The translations under genes were made by a program, and so were the position numbers. Below are positions 11,731 to 19,761 of a stretch of DNA of 64,000 bases, in pieces; the first letter of the stretch is position 1; the number at the start of each line of letters is the position of its first letter. The stretch lies in assembly GCA_030645495.1 (NCBI GenBank), contig JAUSLV010000018.1:310001-374000 (forward strand), read 5' to 3'. The notes under the pieces are model-generated. The model worked only from the letters and a program-made list of their open reading frames with translations, did not search any database and was not told the DNA's origin. Source of the stretch: Actinomycetota bacterium. GTDB taxonomy: Bacteria; Actinomycetota; Acidimicrobiia; Acidimicrobiales; Ilumatobacteraceae.

Positions 11731-12492
11731 TCAGGCCGAGATCAGCTCGCGGCCGGGCTCGGTCATCGAGCGCAGCAGGTCGTTGCTGAGCCGGAAGCCC
11801 ACGCCGCGCACGGTGTGGATGAACCGCAGTTCGGGCGCCAGCACCTGCAGCTTGCGCCGCAAGTTGGACAGGTGCACGTCGACCACATGGGTGTCGCCCA
11901 CCCAGTTCGGGCCCCACACCTCTTCCAGCAGTTCCTGGCGCGAGCACACTTCCGCCGGGCGGCGGCACAGCTGCTCGAACAGCGCGAACTCGATGCGGGT
12001 CACCGGCACGTCGAGCTGGTTGACGCGGATCTCCTTGCGCCCGACGTCGACCGTGAGGATGCCCAGCGTGATCAGCGAGGCCTGCATCGGGTCCCAGCGG
12101 GCGTGCAGATGGCGCGGGCGGCGCAGCATCGCCTGACAGCGGGCGGCCAGTTCGTCGGGATTCATCTCCGACGACACGACGTCGTCGGCTCCGGCGCGCA
12201 ACGCGCGGATGCGGGCACCGTCGGCATCGGGGGGTGCAATGCCGACGATGTACGCATCGGTGAGTGCGCGCATCGTGTCGAACAGGTTCCCGCCCTCGGG
12301 GCTGGACAGTTCGAGGTCGACCATGACGACATCGGGGGAGAACGAGCGGGCCAGCGTCAGCGCGGCGTCCTCTTCGGTGGTGGCGCTCACCGAGTAGCCG
12401 CGGGTACGCAGCGCACTCGACGCCACTCGCCGCAGCATCGGATCAGCGACCGCCAGCAGCACTCGGGGTGCAAGTTGTGCGTCGGGTTCCAT
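11731..12492 (-). CDS. Orphan OmpR/PhoB-type response regulator with a degenerate receiver
   Basis: 253 aa. The receiver (about 10-125) keeps the phospho-acceptor region VVMVDLELSSPEGG, but the acidic pocket is reduced (LLAVADPMLR instead of a DD/DE pair) and the usual Lys is gone (ADDVVSSEM where YLTKPF is expected). The C-terminal winged-helix DNA-binding domain (about 150-240) is intact, with LTRIEFALFEQLCRRP-type and VVDVHLSNLRRKL segments ending in VRGVGFRL. No histidine kinase is nearby. Regulation may not depend on phosphorylation. It lies convergent with imuB and divergent from the NUDIX-GNAT gene, splitting the mutasome genes. Target unknown. Confidence 0.85.
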   Translation of the reverse strand: MEPDAQLAPRVLLAVADPMLRRVASSALRTRGYSVSATTEEDAALTLARSFSPDVVMVDLELSSPEGGNLFDTMRALTDAYIVGIAPPDADGARIRALRAGADDVVSSEMNPDELAARCQAMLRRPRHLHARWDPMQASLITLGILTVDVGRKEIRVNQLDVPVTRIEFALFEQLCRRPAEVCSRQELLEEVWGPNWVGDTHVVDVHLSNLRRKLQVLAPELRFIHTVRGVGFRLSNDLLRSMTEPGRELISA

Positions 12493-12659
12493 GTGTGCTC
12501 TTTCACCCTCGTCGAGGTCCGTGTACGACGAGTCGGTGCAGACCCCCGTTCCGTCATCTCACTATCGGCGCGCGCGCTGCCTTCCTGAAGCGATGATTAT
12601 TGACGATCTCGTGCACAAGCGGACACGAACCAGAGGCGGCCGCTCGGTACCGTGGCGGG

Positions 12660-13640
12660 GTGACTGAACTGAACTCCATGATCCGCTCCGCCGTGCTGGC
12701 ACGGCGCCCAGTGGATGCCCGTGAACGCGACGCGATCGCCCGTTTCGTGGAGTTGTTCGACGGTCTCGAGCGCCCCTTCGACGAGCGCGCCAACAAGGTG
12801 CACGTCACCGCCTCGGCGATCCTGCTCAGCGACGATCGCCGGCGCGTGCTGCTGCACCAGCACAAGCGGTTGCAGCTGTGGCTGCAGCCCGGTGGCCATA
12901 TCGACGCCGGTGAGACGCCCTGGCAGGCGGCAGTGCGCGAGGCGTGCGAAGAGACCGGATTGCCGGCGGTGCTGGCCGGTGAAGAGCTGATCCACGTGGA
13001 TGTGCACTCCGGCGGGCGGGGGCACATCCACCTTGACCTGCGCTACCTGGTGGAATCGCCGCTCGATGCGCCTGCCCCGCCCGAGGGTGAGAGCCAAGAG
13101 GTGCGCTGGTTCGCGTGGCACATGGCGATCGACGCTGCCGACCCCGGCCTGGAGGGCATCCTGCGCGCGCTGCAGCCCGGCGAGGCCAAGATCCGCCAGG
13201 CTCGTCACACCGACTCGAGCGAGTGCGCCCAGGTGTACTTGCGGTCGCGGGCGTTCGCCCTGCCCACCGTGCCGCTGGTGCACGAGCCGCGCGAGGTGCG
13301 CCGTTGGATGGCCGACGAGGTGGTGGGCCGCACCGACATGTGGGTGGCCGAGGTGGACGGCACGGTGGTGGGGTTGATGGTGCTCGACCATGGTCGCGGC
13401 GGCGCCGGCTGGATCGAGCACCTGTACCTCGACCCGGCATGGGTGGGCCGCCGGGTGGGTGATCGTTTCATCGAGTTGGCCAAAGAGCGGCTGGCGGCCG
13501 GCATCGAGCTGTGGACGTTCCAGGCCAACGAGGCCGCGGCCCGCTTCTACGAGCGCCACGGGTTCGTGGCCGCCGAGCGCACCGACGGTGCTGGCAACGA
13601 AGAGCGTTCCCCCGACATCCGCTACGCCTGGCAGCCCTGA
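12660..13640 (+). CDS. NUDIX hydrolase-GNAT acetyltransferase fusion
   Basis: 326 aa from GTG 12660; an upstream ATG at 12600 would add 20 unlikely residues. Residues 40-175 hold a NUDIX domain with a full Nudix box (GGHIDAGETPWQAAVREA followed by CEETGL, about 79-101). Residues 195-326 are a GNAT domain: VAEVDGTVVGLMVLDHG, IEHLYLDPAWVGRRVGDRF (acetyl-CoA loop), and QANEAAARFYERHGFVAAERT. One half would hydrolyse a nucleoside diphosphate-linked compound, the other acetylate an amine; the fusion suggests linked steps on one substrate or a salvage/resistance role. Located between the two halves of the mutasome without a LexA box of its own. Confidence 0.88.
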   Translation: MTELNSMIRSAVLARRPVDARERDAIARFVELFDGLERPFDERANKVHVTASAILLSDDRRRVLLHQHKRLQLWLQPGGHIDAGETPWQAAVREACEETGLPAVLAGEELIHVDVHSGGRGHIHLDLRYLVESPLDAPAPPEGESQEVRWFAWHMAIDAADPGLEGILRALQPGEAKIRQARHTDSSECAQVYLRSRAFALPTVPLVHEPREVRRWMADEVVGRTDMWVAEVDGTVVGLMVLDHGRGGAGWIEHLYLDPAWVGRRVGDRFIELAKERLAAGIELWTFQANEAAARFYERHGFVAAERTDGAGNEERSPDIRYAWQP

Positions 13641-13658
13641 CCCCACCACCCGATCGGC

Positions 13659-13709
13659 CATTCACGAGGGTTTCGGCGTGACCTGCCCACGCCGAAACCC
13701 TCGGGAATG
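13659..13709. repeat. Intergenic palindromic repeat, copy A
   Basis: Two 22-nt arms (13659-13680 and 13688-13709) are inverted copies with a single mismatch and a 7-nt loop. The inner 15 bp (GAGGGTTTCGGCGTG and complement) pair perfectly. The same sequence, starting CATTCCCGAGGGTTTCGGCGT, recurs as a palindrome at 43909-43959. It lies in the gap between the NUDIX-GNAT stop and dnaE2. There is no U tract, so it is not a standard intrinsic terminator; a REP-like element fits better. Confidence 0.8.
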
Positions 13710-13722
13710 CCCTCTTGTGAGG

Positions 13723-13736
13723 CGAACGCACGTTCG
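13723..13736 (+). promoter_or_regulatory. LexA (SOS) box upstream of dnaE2
   Basis: CGAACGCACGTTCG is a perfect palindrome with the GAAC-N4-GTTC LexA core, ending 18 bp before the dnaE2 ATG. It matches the box upstream of imuA at 9332-9347, so both mutasome transcription units should be induced together after DNA damage. Confidence 0.9.
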
Positions 13737-13754
13737 GTAGGGTCGTGAGTCCCT

Positions 13755-16700
13755 ATGGGATTCAACAACCCCGACGTTCCCTGGCAACAGCTCGAGCAGA
13801 TCCTTTCCGACCGCGGCCGCGACGGTCGTGCCCCGGGCAGCGCGTCGTGGAACGCCGGCGGCGACGGGCCGGCGTTGGGCCGCAAGCGCCAGCCGTACGC
13901 GCCACCGTCTGGGCCGCCCGAACCCGACACCCAGCCGCTGGCTCGCCCGGCCGGCCACATGCCCTACGCCGAGCTGCACTGCCACAGCAACTTCTCGTTC
14001 CTCGACGGGGCCAGCCACCCCGAGGCCCTGGCCGAGGAGGCCGCCCGCCTGGGCCTGGAGGCGCTGGCGCTCACCGACCACGACGGGTTCTACGGCGTGG
14101 TGCGCTTCGCCGAAGCTGCGCGGGCAGTTGGTCTGCCCACCGTGTTCGGCGCGGAGATCGGCCTCACCGCCGAGGGGCGTGTGGCTCGAGGCGAGCAGGC
14201 CACGCAGCACCAGGTGAACACCGGCCGCCTGCCCGATGCACACGCCCCCGACCCGCACGCGGAGCACCTGCTGGTGCTGGCCGACGGGCCGACCGGCTAT
14301 GCGCGGCTCGCCCGTGCGCTCAGCTTGGGCCACCTGGCGGGCGAGAAGGGTGCGCCGCGGTTCGCGTTCCACGACATCGCCGATGCGGTGGCCGGGCACG
14401 GGTGGGTGCTCACCGGTTGCCGCAAGGGCGCAGTGCCGGCGGCGTTGGTGCGTGATGGGCCGGCAGCAGCGGCCCGCGAGCTGCGGCGGCTGGTCGAGGC
14501 GTTCGGCCGCGACCGGGTGTTGGTGGAGCTGTGGGACCACGGCGACCCGCTCGACAGCGTGCGCAACGACGCGCTGGCCGAGCTGGCGGCGCGCCACGAC
14601 GTGGGCGTGGTGGCCACCAACAACGTGCACTACGCCACGCCCGCGCAACGCAAGCTGGCCACCGCGGTGGCGGCGGTGCGCGCCCGGCGCAGCCTTGACG
14701 ACCTCGATCCGTGGCTGCCCGCCACCAGCAGCGCGCACCTGCGCAGCGGGGCCGAGCAGGCCCGCCGGTTCGCCCGCTACCCGGGTGTGATCCAGCTGGC
14801 GGCGCAGGTGGGCCGCGCCGCCGCGTTCGACCTCGCGCTCGTGGCCCCCAAGCTGCCGCCCTACCCGTGCCCGCCCGACCCGTTCGATCCCCACGGCGCA
14901 CCGCTCAGCGAGATGGCCTACCTGCGCCAGCTGGCTGAGGCCGGTGGTCGTCGTCGCTACGGCGAGCGCCCGGCCGCGCACGAAGACATGTCGCTGCGCG
15001 CCCGCGCCTGGCGCACGATCGACCACGAGTTGGCCGTCATCGAAGGCCTCGGGTTCGCCGGCTACTTCCTGGTGGTGTGGGACATCGTCGAGTTCTGCAA
15101 CCGGGCGAACATCTTCTGTCAGGGTCGCGGCAGCGCGGCCAACAGCGCGGTCTGTTACGCGCTCGGCGTCACCAAGGCCGACGCGGTGTCGCTGGGCCTG
15201 CTGTTCGAACGCTTCCTGTCGCCCGAGCGCGACGGCCCGCCCGACATCGACCTCGACATCGAGGCCGGCCGCCGCGAAGAGGTGATCCAGTACGTGTACC
15301 AGCGCTACGGGCGGCACCACACCGCGCAGGTGGCCAACGTGATCACCTACCGCGCTCGCTCCAGTGTGCGCGACATGGCCAAGGCGTTGGGCTACGCCAC
15401 CGGCCAGCAAGACGCGTGGGGCAAGCAGGTCGATGCCTGGGGCAATGTTGCGGTCACCGCCCAGCAGCCCGACCACACGATCCCCGCGGGTGTGCTGGAA
15501 CTGGCGGCCGAGATCGAGGATGCGCCGCGCCACCTCGGCATCCACTCGGGCGGCATGGTGATCTGCGACCGGCCGGTGATCGAGGTGTGCCCGGTGGAGT
15601 GGGGGCGCATGCAGGATCGCAGCGTGCTGCAGTGGGACAAGGACGACTGCGCGGCAGCGGGCCTGGTGAAGTTCGACCTGCTCGGCCTGGGCATGCTCAG
15701 CGCGCTGCACAACGCGGTCGACCTCATCCGCGAGCACCGCGGCTACGAACTCGATCTGGCCACGATCCCGCAAGAAGACGACGTGTACGCGATGTTGTGT
15801 CGCGCCGACACGGTGGGGGTGTTCCAGATCGAGAGCCGGGCGCAGATGGCCACGCTGCCGCGCCTGAAGCCGCGCCGCTTCTACGACCTGGTGGTGGAGG
15901 TCGCGCTCATCCGTCCGGGCCCCATCCAGGGCGGCTCGGTGCACCCCTACATCCGCCGCCGCAACGGGCAAGAGCCGGTCACGTACCTGCACCCGCTGCT
16001 CGAGAACAGCCTGGGCAAGACATTGGGCGTGCCGTTGTTCCAGGAGCAGCTGATGCAGATGGCGATCGACGTGGCCGGCTTCACGCCCAGCGAGGCCGAC
16101 CAATTGCGCCAGGCGATGGGCAGCAAGCGCAGCCGGGCGCGCATGGAGCAGCTGAAGGCGCGCCTGTTCGAGGGTATGGCCGCACGCGGCATCACCCCCG
16201 AGGTCGCCGAACAGATCTTCATGAAGATGGCCGCGTTCGCCAACTACGGCTTCCCCGAGTCGCACAGCGTGTCGTTCAGCTACCTCGTGTACTCGTCGGC
16301 ATACATCAAGTTCCACGAGCCGGCCGCGTTCTGCGCGGCGCTGCTGAACGCGCAGCCGATGGGCTTCTGGAGCCCGCACTCGCTGTGCCAAGACGCGCGC
16401 CGCCACGGGGTGACGGTGCTGTCGCCCGACCTCAACGCGTCGGGCGCGCAGGCGGTGTTGGAATCGTGCGCCGGGTCGGTGGCCAGCAGTGTGGGGGGCA
16501 TGGCCGTGCGCCTGGGCATCTCGTCGGTGCGCGGCGTGGGCCTGGAGCTGGCGCGCACGATCGAGGCGGCGCGACCGTACGCGTCGCTGGAAGCGCTGGT
16601 GCGGGCAGTGCCCGAACTGAACCTGGCGCAGCTGGAGGCGATGGCCACCGCGGGCGTGTTCGAACACAGCCTCGGGCTCGATCGCCGCGCGGCGCTGTGG

Positions 16701-17195
16701 GCGGTGGGCGCCGCGGTGCAGTCGCGGCCCGGCCGGCTGCAGGGCATCGTGGTGGGCGAGCGGGCACCCACGTTGCCGGGCATGGAACCGATGGAGCGGG
16801 CGGTGGCCGACCTGTGGGCCACCGGCGTGTCGCCGAACGGCCACCCCACCCAGTTCTTGCGCGAGGCGCTGGCGCAACAAGGTGTGGTGACGGCCGAGGG
16901 GTTGTGGCACTGCGAGCCCCGCAGCAAGGTGACGGTGGCCGGCGTGGTGACCCACCGCCAACGGCCGATGACCGCCCAGGGCGTGACGTTCATGAACCTG
17001 GAAGACGAGACCGGGCTGATCAACATCGTCGTCTCGAAGGGTTGCTGGGCCCGCTACCGCAAGGTGGCCCGCCGTGCGCCGGCGCTGCTGATCCGTGGCC
17101 GCCTCGAACGCAGCGAAGGGGTGATCAACATCAGCGCGGAAGAACTGACGCCATTGCCCGTTGGCGCCTCCGCCCCCAGCCGCGACTTCCGCTGA
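13755..17195 (+). CDS. dnaE2: Error-prone DNA polymerase III alpha subunit DnaE2 (ImuC)
   Basis: 1146 aa. After a Pro/Gly-rich leader of about 68 residues comes the PHP domain (AELHCHSNFSFLDGASHPEA, ALTDHDGFYGVVRF). The C-family polymerase core follows, with GRGSAANSAVCYALG, the catalytic PDIDLDIEAGRREEVI aspartates (about 495-510), and VALIRPGPIQGGSVHPYI. Further on are GFPESHSVSFSYLVY and, near 1050-1100, an OB-fold (VTVAGVVTHRQRPMTAQG). Length and the leader fit DnaE2 rather than the replicative DnaE1. It works with ImuA/ImuB in translesion synthesis. A LexA box is 18 bp upstream. It is separated from imuAB by two unrelated genes. Confidence 0.95.
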   Translation: MGFNNPDVPWQQLEQILSDRGRDGRAPGSASWNAGGDGPALGRKRQPYAPPSGPPEPDTQPLARPAGHMPYAELHCHSNFSFLDGASHPEALAEEAARLGLEALALTDHDGFYGVVRFAEAARAVGLPTVFGAEIGLTAEGRVARGEQATQHQVNTGRLPDAHAPDPHAEHLLVLADGPTGYARLARALSLGHLAGEKGAPRFAFHDIADAVAGHGWVLTGCRKGAVPAALVRDGPAAAARELRRLVEAFGRDRVLVELWDHGDPLDSVRNDALAELAARHDVGVVATNNVHYATPAQRKLATAVAAVRARRSLDDLDPWLPATSSAHLRSGAEQARRFARYPGVIQLAAQVGRAAAFDLALVAPKLPPYPCPPDPFDPHGAPLSEMAYLRQLAEAGGRRRYGERPAAHEDMSLRARAWRTIDHELAVIEGLGFAGYFLVVWDIVEFCNRANIFCQGRGSAANSAVCYALGVTKADAVSLGLLFERFLSPERDGPPDIDLDIEAGRREEVIQYVYQRYGRHHTAQVANVITYRARSSVRDMAKALGYATGQQDAWGKQVDAWGNVAVTAQQPDHTIPAGVLELAAEIEDAPRHLGIHSGGMVICDRPVIEVCPVEWGRMQDRSVLQWDKDDCAAAGLVKFDLLGLGMLSALHNAVDLIREHRGYELDLATIPQEDDVYAMLCRADTVGVFQIESRAQMATLPRLKPRRFYDLVVEVALIRPGPIQGGSVHPYIRRRNGQEPVTYLHPLLENSLGKTLGVPLFQEQLMQMAIDVAGFTPSEADQLRQAMGSKRSRARMEQLKARLFEGMAARGITPEVAEQIFMKMAAFANYGFPESHSVSFSYLVYSSAYIKFHEPAAFCAALLNAQPMGFWSPHSLCQDARRHGVTVLSPDLNASGAQAVLESCAGSVASSVGGMAVRLGISSVRGVGLELARTIEAARPYASLEALVRAVPELNLAQLEAMATAGVFEHSLGLDRRAALWAVGAAVQSRPGRLQGIVVGERAPTLPGMEPMERAVADLWATGVSPNGHPTQFLREALAQQGVVTAEGLWHCEPRSKVTVAGVVTHRQRPMTAQGVTFMNLEDETGLINIVVSKGCWARYRKVARRAPALLIRGRLERSEGVINISAEELTPLPVGASAPSRDFR

Positions 17196-17196
17196 A

Positions 17197-17229
17197 CATG
17201 TGCAGCACATGCAACTATGCTCAGAGCAT
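17197..17229. promoter_or_regulatory. Twin palindromes, probable operator of the vapBC module
   Basis: Two perfect odd-centred palindromes lie 5 bp apart: CATGTGCAGCACATG (17197-17211) and ATGCTCAGAGCAT (17217-17229). The second overlaps the antitoxin start codon. Ribbon-helix-helix antitoxins bind such paired inverted repeats to repress their own operon, so this is the likely autoregulatory site. Confidence 0.65.
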
Positions 17230-17464
17230 GTCAATGATGCAGATCCGCAACGTTCCCGACGACCTGCACCGCCGACTCAAGGCGCGAGCTGCACTGGTTG
17301 GCATGTCGTTGTCCGACTATGCGCTCGCCGAGCTGCAGCGCGGCCTCGAGCGACCCACTCGGGCCGAACTGATCCAACGCCTGGAAGCGCGCCCACTGCG
17401 ACGCTTGAGCACGTCGCCGACCGCAGCAGTGCGCGCCGACCGCGAGCACCGTGCTGGTCGTTGA
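17228..17464 (+). CDS. Ribbon-helix-helix antitoxin (FitA/VapB-like)
   Basis: 78 aa from ATG 17228; ATGs at 17234 and 17237 are also in frame. The N-terminus MQIRNVPDDLHRRLKARAAL is the FitA-type RHH DNA-binding arm, followed by GMSLSDYALAELQRGLERP, the dimerising helix. The C-terminal 30 residues are basic and would wrap the toxin. The gene overlaps the PIN toxin by 14 bp, the usual antitoxin-first layout, and has two palindromes over its start. It neutralises the downstream toxin and represses the operon. Confidence 0.8.
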   Translation: MSMMQIRNVPDDLHRRLKARAALVGMSLSDYALAELQRGLERPTRAELIQRLEARPLRRLSTSPTAAVRADREHRAGR

Positions 17465-17843
17465 CGCGTCGGCGATCGCCGAGTTGTTGTTGGGCACGGC
17501 AAAGGGGCGCAAGGTGGCCGCCGCGCTACGGTCGGCGAGCTCCCTGCACGCGCCGGAGTTGCTGGGGGTCGAGGTCGCCAGCGTGTTGAGAGGCTTCGTG
17601 CGTTCGGGCGACATCACCCCAGACGATGCGCAGACTGCGCTGAATGATCTCGCAGACCTCGGTCTCGAGTGGTACGAGCACATGCCGTTGCTGTCGCGTG
17701 CGCTGGAACTGCGTGACAACCTCACCGTGTACGACGCCGTCTACATCGCGTTGGCCGAGGGCCTGAATGCCCCGTTGCTCACGTGTGACGCCAAGCTTGG
17801 CCGAGCGAGCGGCCATCGGGCGACAGCACAGCTTGTGTCCTGA
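17451..17843 (+). CDS. PIN-domain toxin (VapC family)
   Basis: 130 aa from GTG. The PIN nuclease acidic residues are in place: VVDASAIAELLLG at the N-terminus, ELLGVEVASVLRG (Glu, about residue 42), TVYDAVYIALAEG (Asp, about 95), and LLTCDAKLGRA (Asp, about 113). A Mg2+-dependent ribonuclease acting on tRNA or other RNA is the expected activity of the family. Translationally coupled to the antitoxin by overlap. Confidence 0.88.
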   Translation: MLVVDASAIAELLLGTAKGRKVAAALRSASSLHAPELLGVEVASVLRGFVRSGDITPDDAQTALNDLADLGLEWYEHMPLLSRALELRDNLTVYDAVYIALAEGLNAPLLTCDAKLGRASGHRATAQLVS

Positions 17844-17877
17844 CCGGGTGGTGAGCCCGCACACAAGGCGCCGCCCG

Positions 17878-18768
17878 TCAGCCGGGGTGACGGCTGGCCA
17901 ACCATGCGCCCACGAGCGCGACTACGCAGCCGATCACCGAGAGCACGGCCACCGACTCGTCGCGCACCAGCGCGCCCAGCAGCAGCGACACCACCGGGAT
18001 CAGGTACACGCTGGCCGATGCTCGCGGGCTGCCGAGGCGGCCGGCGTTGTCGGCCATCACCACGTAGGCCACCGCGGTGCCCAGCACGCCGAGGCCCACC
18101 ATCGCCAGCATCGCCTTCCAACTGAAGTGGATCTCGCCCACCTTGGTGAGACCCAGCGGCAGCGTGGCCACGAACGCCACCGCCTGCGCCCGCCACAGCA
18201 CCGGCAGGCTGCCGTACTTCTGCTGCAACGGCACGGCCGCGTTGAGCGCGAAGCCGTAGAAGATCAACGCCACGAAGATCATCACGATGCCACCCACCGA
18301 GCTGTCGCCGTCGCCGCTCGCCGGTAGGGCGATCAGCACCACGCCGGCGAGGCCCACGAGCAGCCCGACGATCTGGCGCGTGTGCGGCACGGCCCGGGCG
18401 ATACCCGCGGCGACGATGGTGATGAAGATCGGGGTGGCACCGTTGAGCATGCCGGTGACGCTGGAGGACACGTGCTGCTCGGCGAAGGGGAACAGCGACA
18501 GCGGGATCGCCATCCAGATGATGCCCAACAGCACGATCCGCCACCGGTCGCCTGCCTCGATGGGCGTGCGCCGCGCGGCGGGCACCAGTCCCAACGTGAG
18601 GAAGCCGAGCGCCACCCGCAGCGGCGTGATCACCGCGGCGGGGAAGGCTTCGAGTGCCTCGGCGATGAAGAAGAACGACGTGCCCCACACCAGCCCCGGC
18701 AGCGCCCACCGTGCCCAGTCGGTGGTCGACATGTGCGGGTGAGCGGTGGTGGCCGCGGCGGAAGTCAC
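17878..18768 (-). CDS. EamA/DMT-superfamily transporter
   Basis: 296 aa from ATG 18768 (an internal ATG at 18732 gives a more compact start). Ten hydrophobic helices in two five-helix halves can be read, starting WALPGLVWGTSFFFIAEAL and ending SVIGCVVALVGAWLAS. The characteristic ITPLRVALGFLTLG and PIFITIVAAG segments mark the first EamA repeat. Members export metabolites or amino acids; substrate not predictable. Divergent from the LLM gene at 18834. Confidence 0.88.
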   Translation of the reverse strand: MTSAAATTAHPHMSTTDWARWALPGLVWGTSFFFIAEALEAFPAAVITPLRVALGFLTLGLVPAARRTPIEAGDRWRIVLLGIIWMAIPLSLFPFAEQHVSSSVTGMLNGATPIFITIVAAGIARAVPHTRQIVGLLVGLAGVVLIALPASGDGDSSVGGIVMIFVALIFYGFALNAAVPLQQKYGSLPVLWRAQAVAFVATLPLGLTKVGEIHFSWKAMLAMVGLGVLGTAVAYVVMADNAGRLGSPRASASVYLIPVVSLLLGALVRDESVAVLSVIGCVVALVGAWLASRHPG

Positions 18769-18833
18769 CGGGTGAGGCTACGAGCGGGTGACCGCGCGAG
18801 CGAGCGGATTTCGGACGCCACTACGGTGCTGCC

Positions 18834-19754
18834 ATGCGACGATTCCGATTCGGCTACCAGGCACGGGGTGGCACCCCCGACGAACTGCGCGACCAGGCCC
18901 GTCGGGCCGAGGCCGCCGGCTTCGACGTGATCCACACCTCCGACCACGTGTCGCCGGGCTGGTCGCCCACGTTGCCGTTGGTGGCCATGGCCGAGGCCAC
19001 CACCACTATCCGGCTGTGCCCGCTGGTGATCAACAACGACCTGCGCCATCCGGTGCTGTTGGCCGCCGAGTACGCCAACCTCGACCACCTCAGCGGCGGG
19101 CGCGTGGAGTTGGGGCTCGGCGCCGGCCATGCCTTCACCGAGTACGCGGCGCTGGGTCTGCAGTTCGACCCGCCGGCCGTACGCAAGGCGCGGATGGCCG
19201 AGGCGGTCGAGATCCTGCGGCGGCTGTTCGACGGCGAGACCGTGACCTACGACGGCCAGCACTATCAACTCGCCGACGTGACCGTGATGCGGCCGGTGCA
19301 GGCACACCTGCCGATCATGACCGCCGCCAACGGCAAGGTGGCGCTGGCCCACGCCGCGCAGCACGCCGACATCATCGGGCTCACCATGCTGGGCCGCACG
19401 TTGGAGGACGGCCACAACCACGAGGTGCGGTGGGAAGCAGAGCGGCTCGACGCCACGGTGGCTCACATCCGTGCGTCAGCGGCCGACCGCGAGCCAGAGT
19501 TGAACGCGCTCGTACAAGTGGTGCAGATCACGACGGATCGCGACGCCGCGATCCGGGAGTTGCTCACCGAACTGCCATCGCTGTCGATCGACGATGCACG
19601 GTCCACACCGTTCGTCGCGTTCGGCACACACGACGAGATCGCCGCGCACCTGCTGCGCTGTCGCGAGCGGTGGGGCATCAGCTACTTCTCGGTGCGCGCG
19701 ATCGACGACTTCCAGCCGGTGATCGAACGACTGCGCGCGCACGACGCGAGCTGA
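18834..19754 (+). CDS. LLM-class F420-dependent oxidoreductase
   Basis: 306 aa. The N-terminus MRRFRFGYQARG followed by LRDQARRAEAAGFDVIHTSDH is the conserved first strand-helix of F420-dependent LLM enzymes. Also visible are LVINNDLRHPVLLAAEYANLDHLSGGRVELGLGAGH, VTYDGQHYQL, and LPIMTAANGKVALAHAAQHADIIGL. It is a paralogue-level relative of the enzyme at 4243 but closer to the TIGR03621-like group. Substrate unknown. No operon partner: the next gene is convergent 7 bp away. Confidence 0.88.
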   Translation: MRRFRFGYQARGGTPDELRDQARRAEAAGFDVIHTSDHVSPGWSPTLPLVAMAEATTTIRLCPLVINNDLRHPVLLAAEYANLDHLSGGRVELGLGAGHAFTEYAALGLQFDPPAVRKARMAEAVEILRRLFDGETVTYDGQHYQLADVTVMRPVQAHLPIMTAANGKVALAHAAQHADIIGLTMLGRTLEDGHNHEVRWEAERLDATVAHIRASAADREPELNALVQVVQITTDRDAAIRELLTELPSLSIDDARSTPFVAFGTHDEIAAHLLRCRERWGISYFSVRAIDDFQPVIERLRAHDAS

Positions 19755-19761
19755 CCCACGT

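Noticed and set aside
13659-13709. Palindrome as a simple intrinsic terminator
   Set aside because: No U tract follows and the same sequence recurs at 43909; a dispersed repeat is a better description, though a terminator role is not excluded.
13662-17234. 1190-codon open frame on the minus strand opposite dnaE2, and similar long frames opposite other genes (for example 1014-3083)
   Set aside because: These are His/Arg/Ala-rich shadow frames caused by high GC at third positions of the real genes; no domains recognised.
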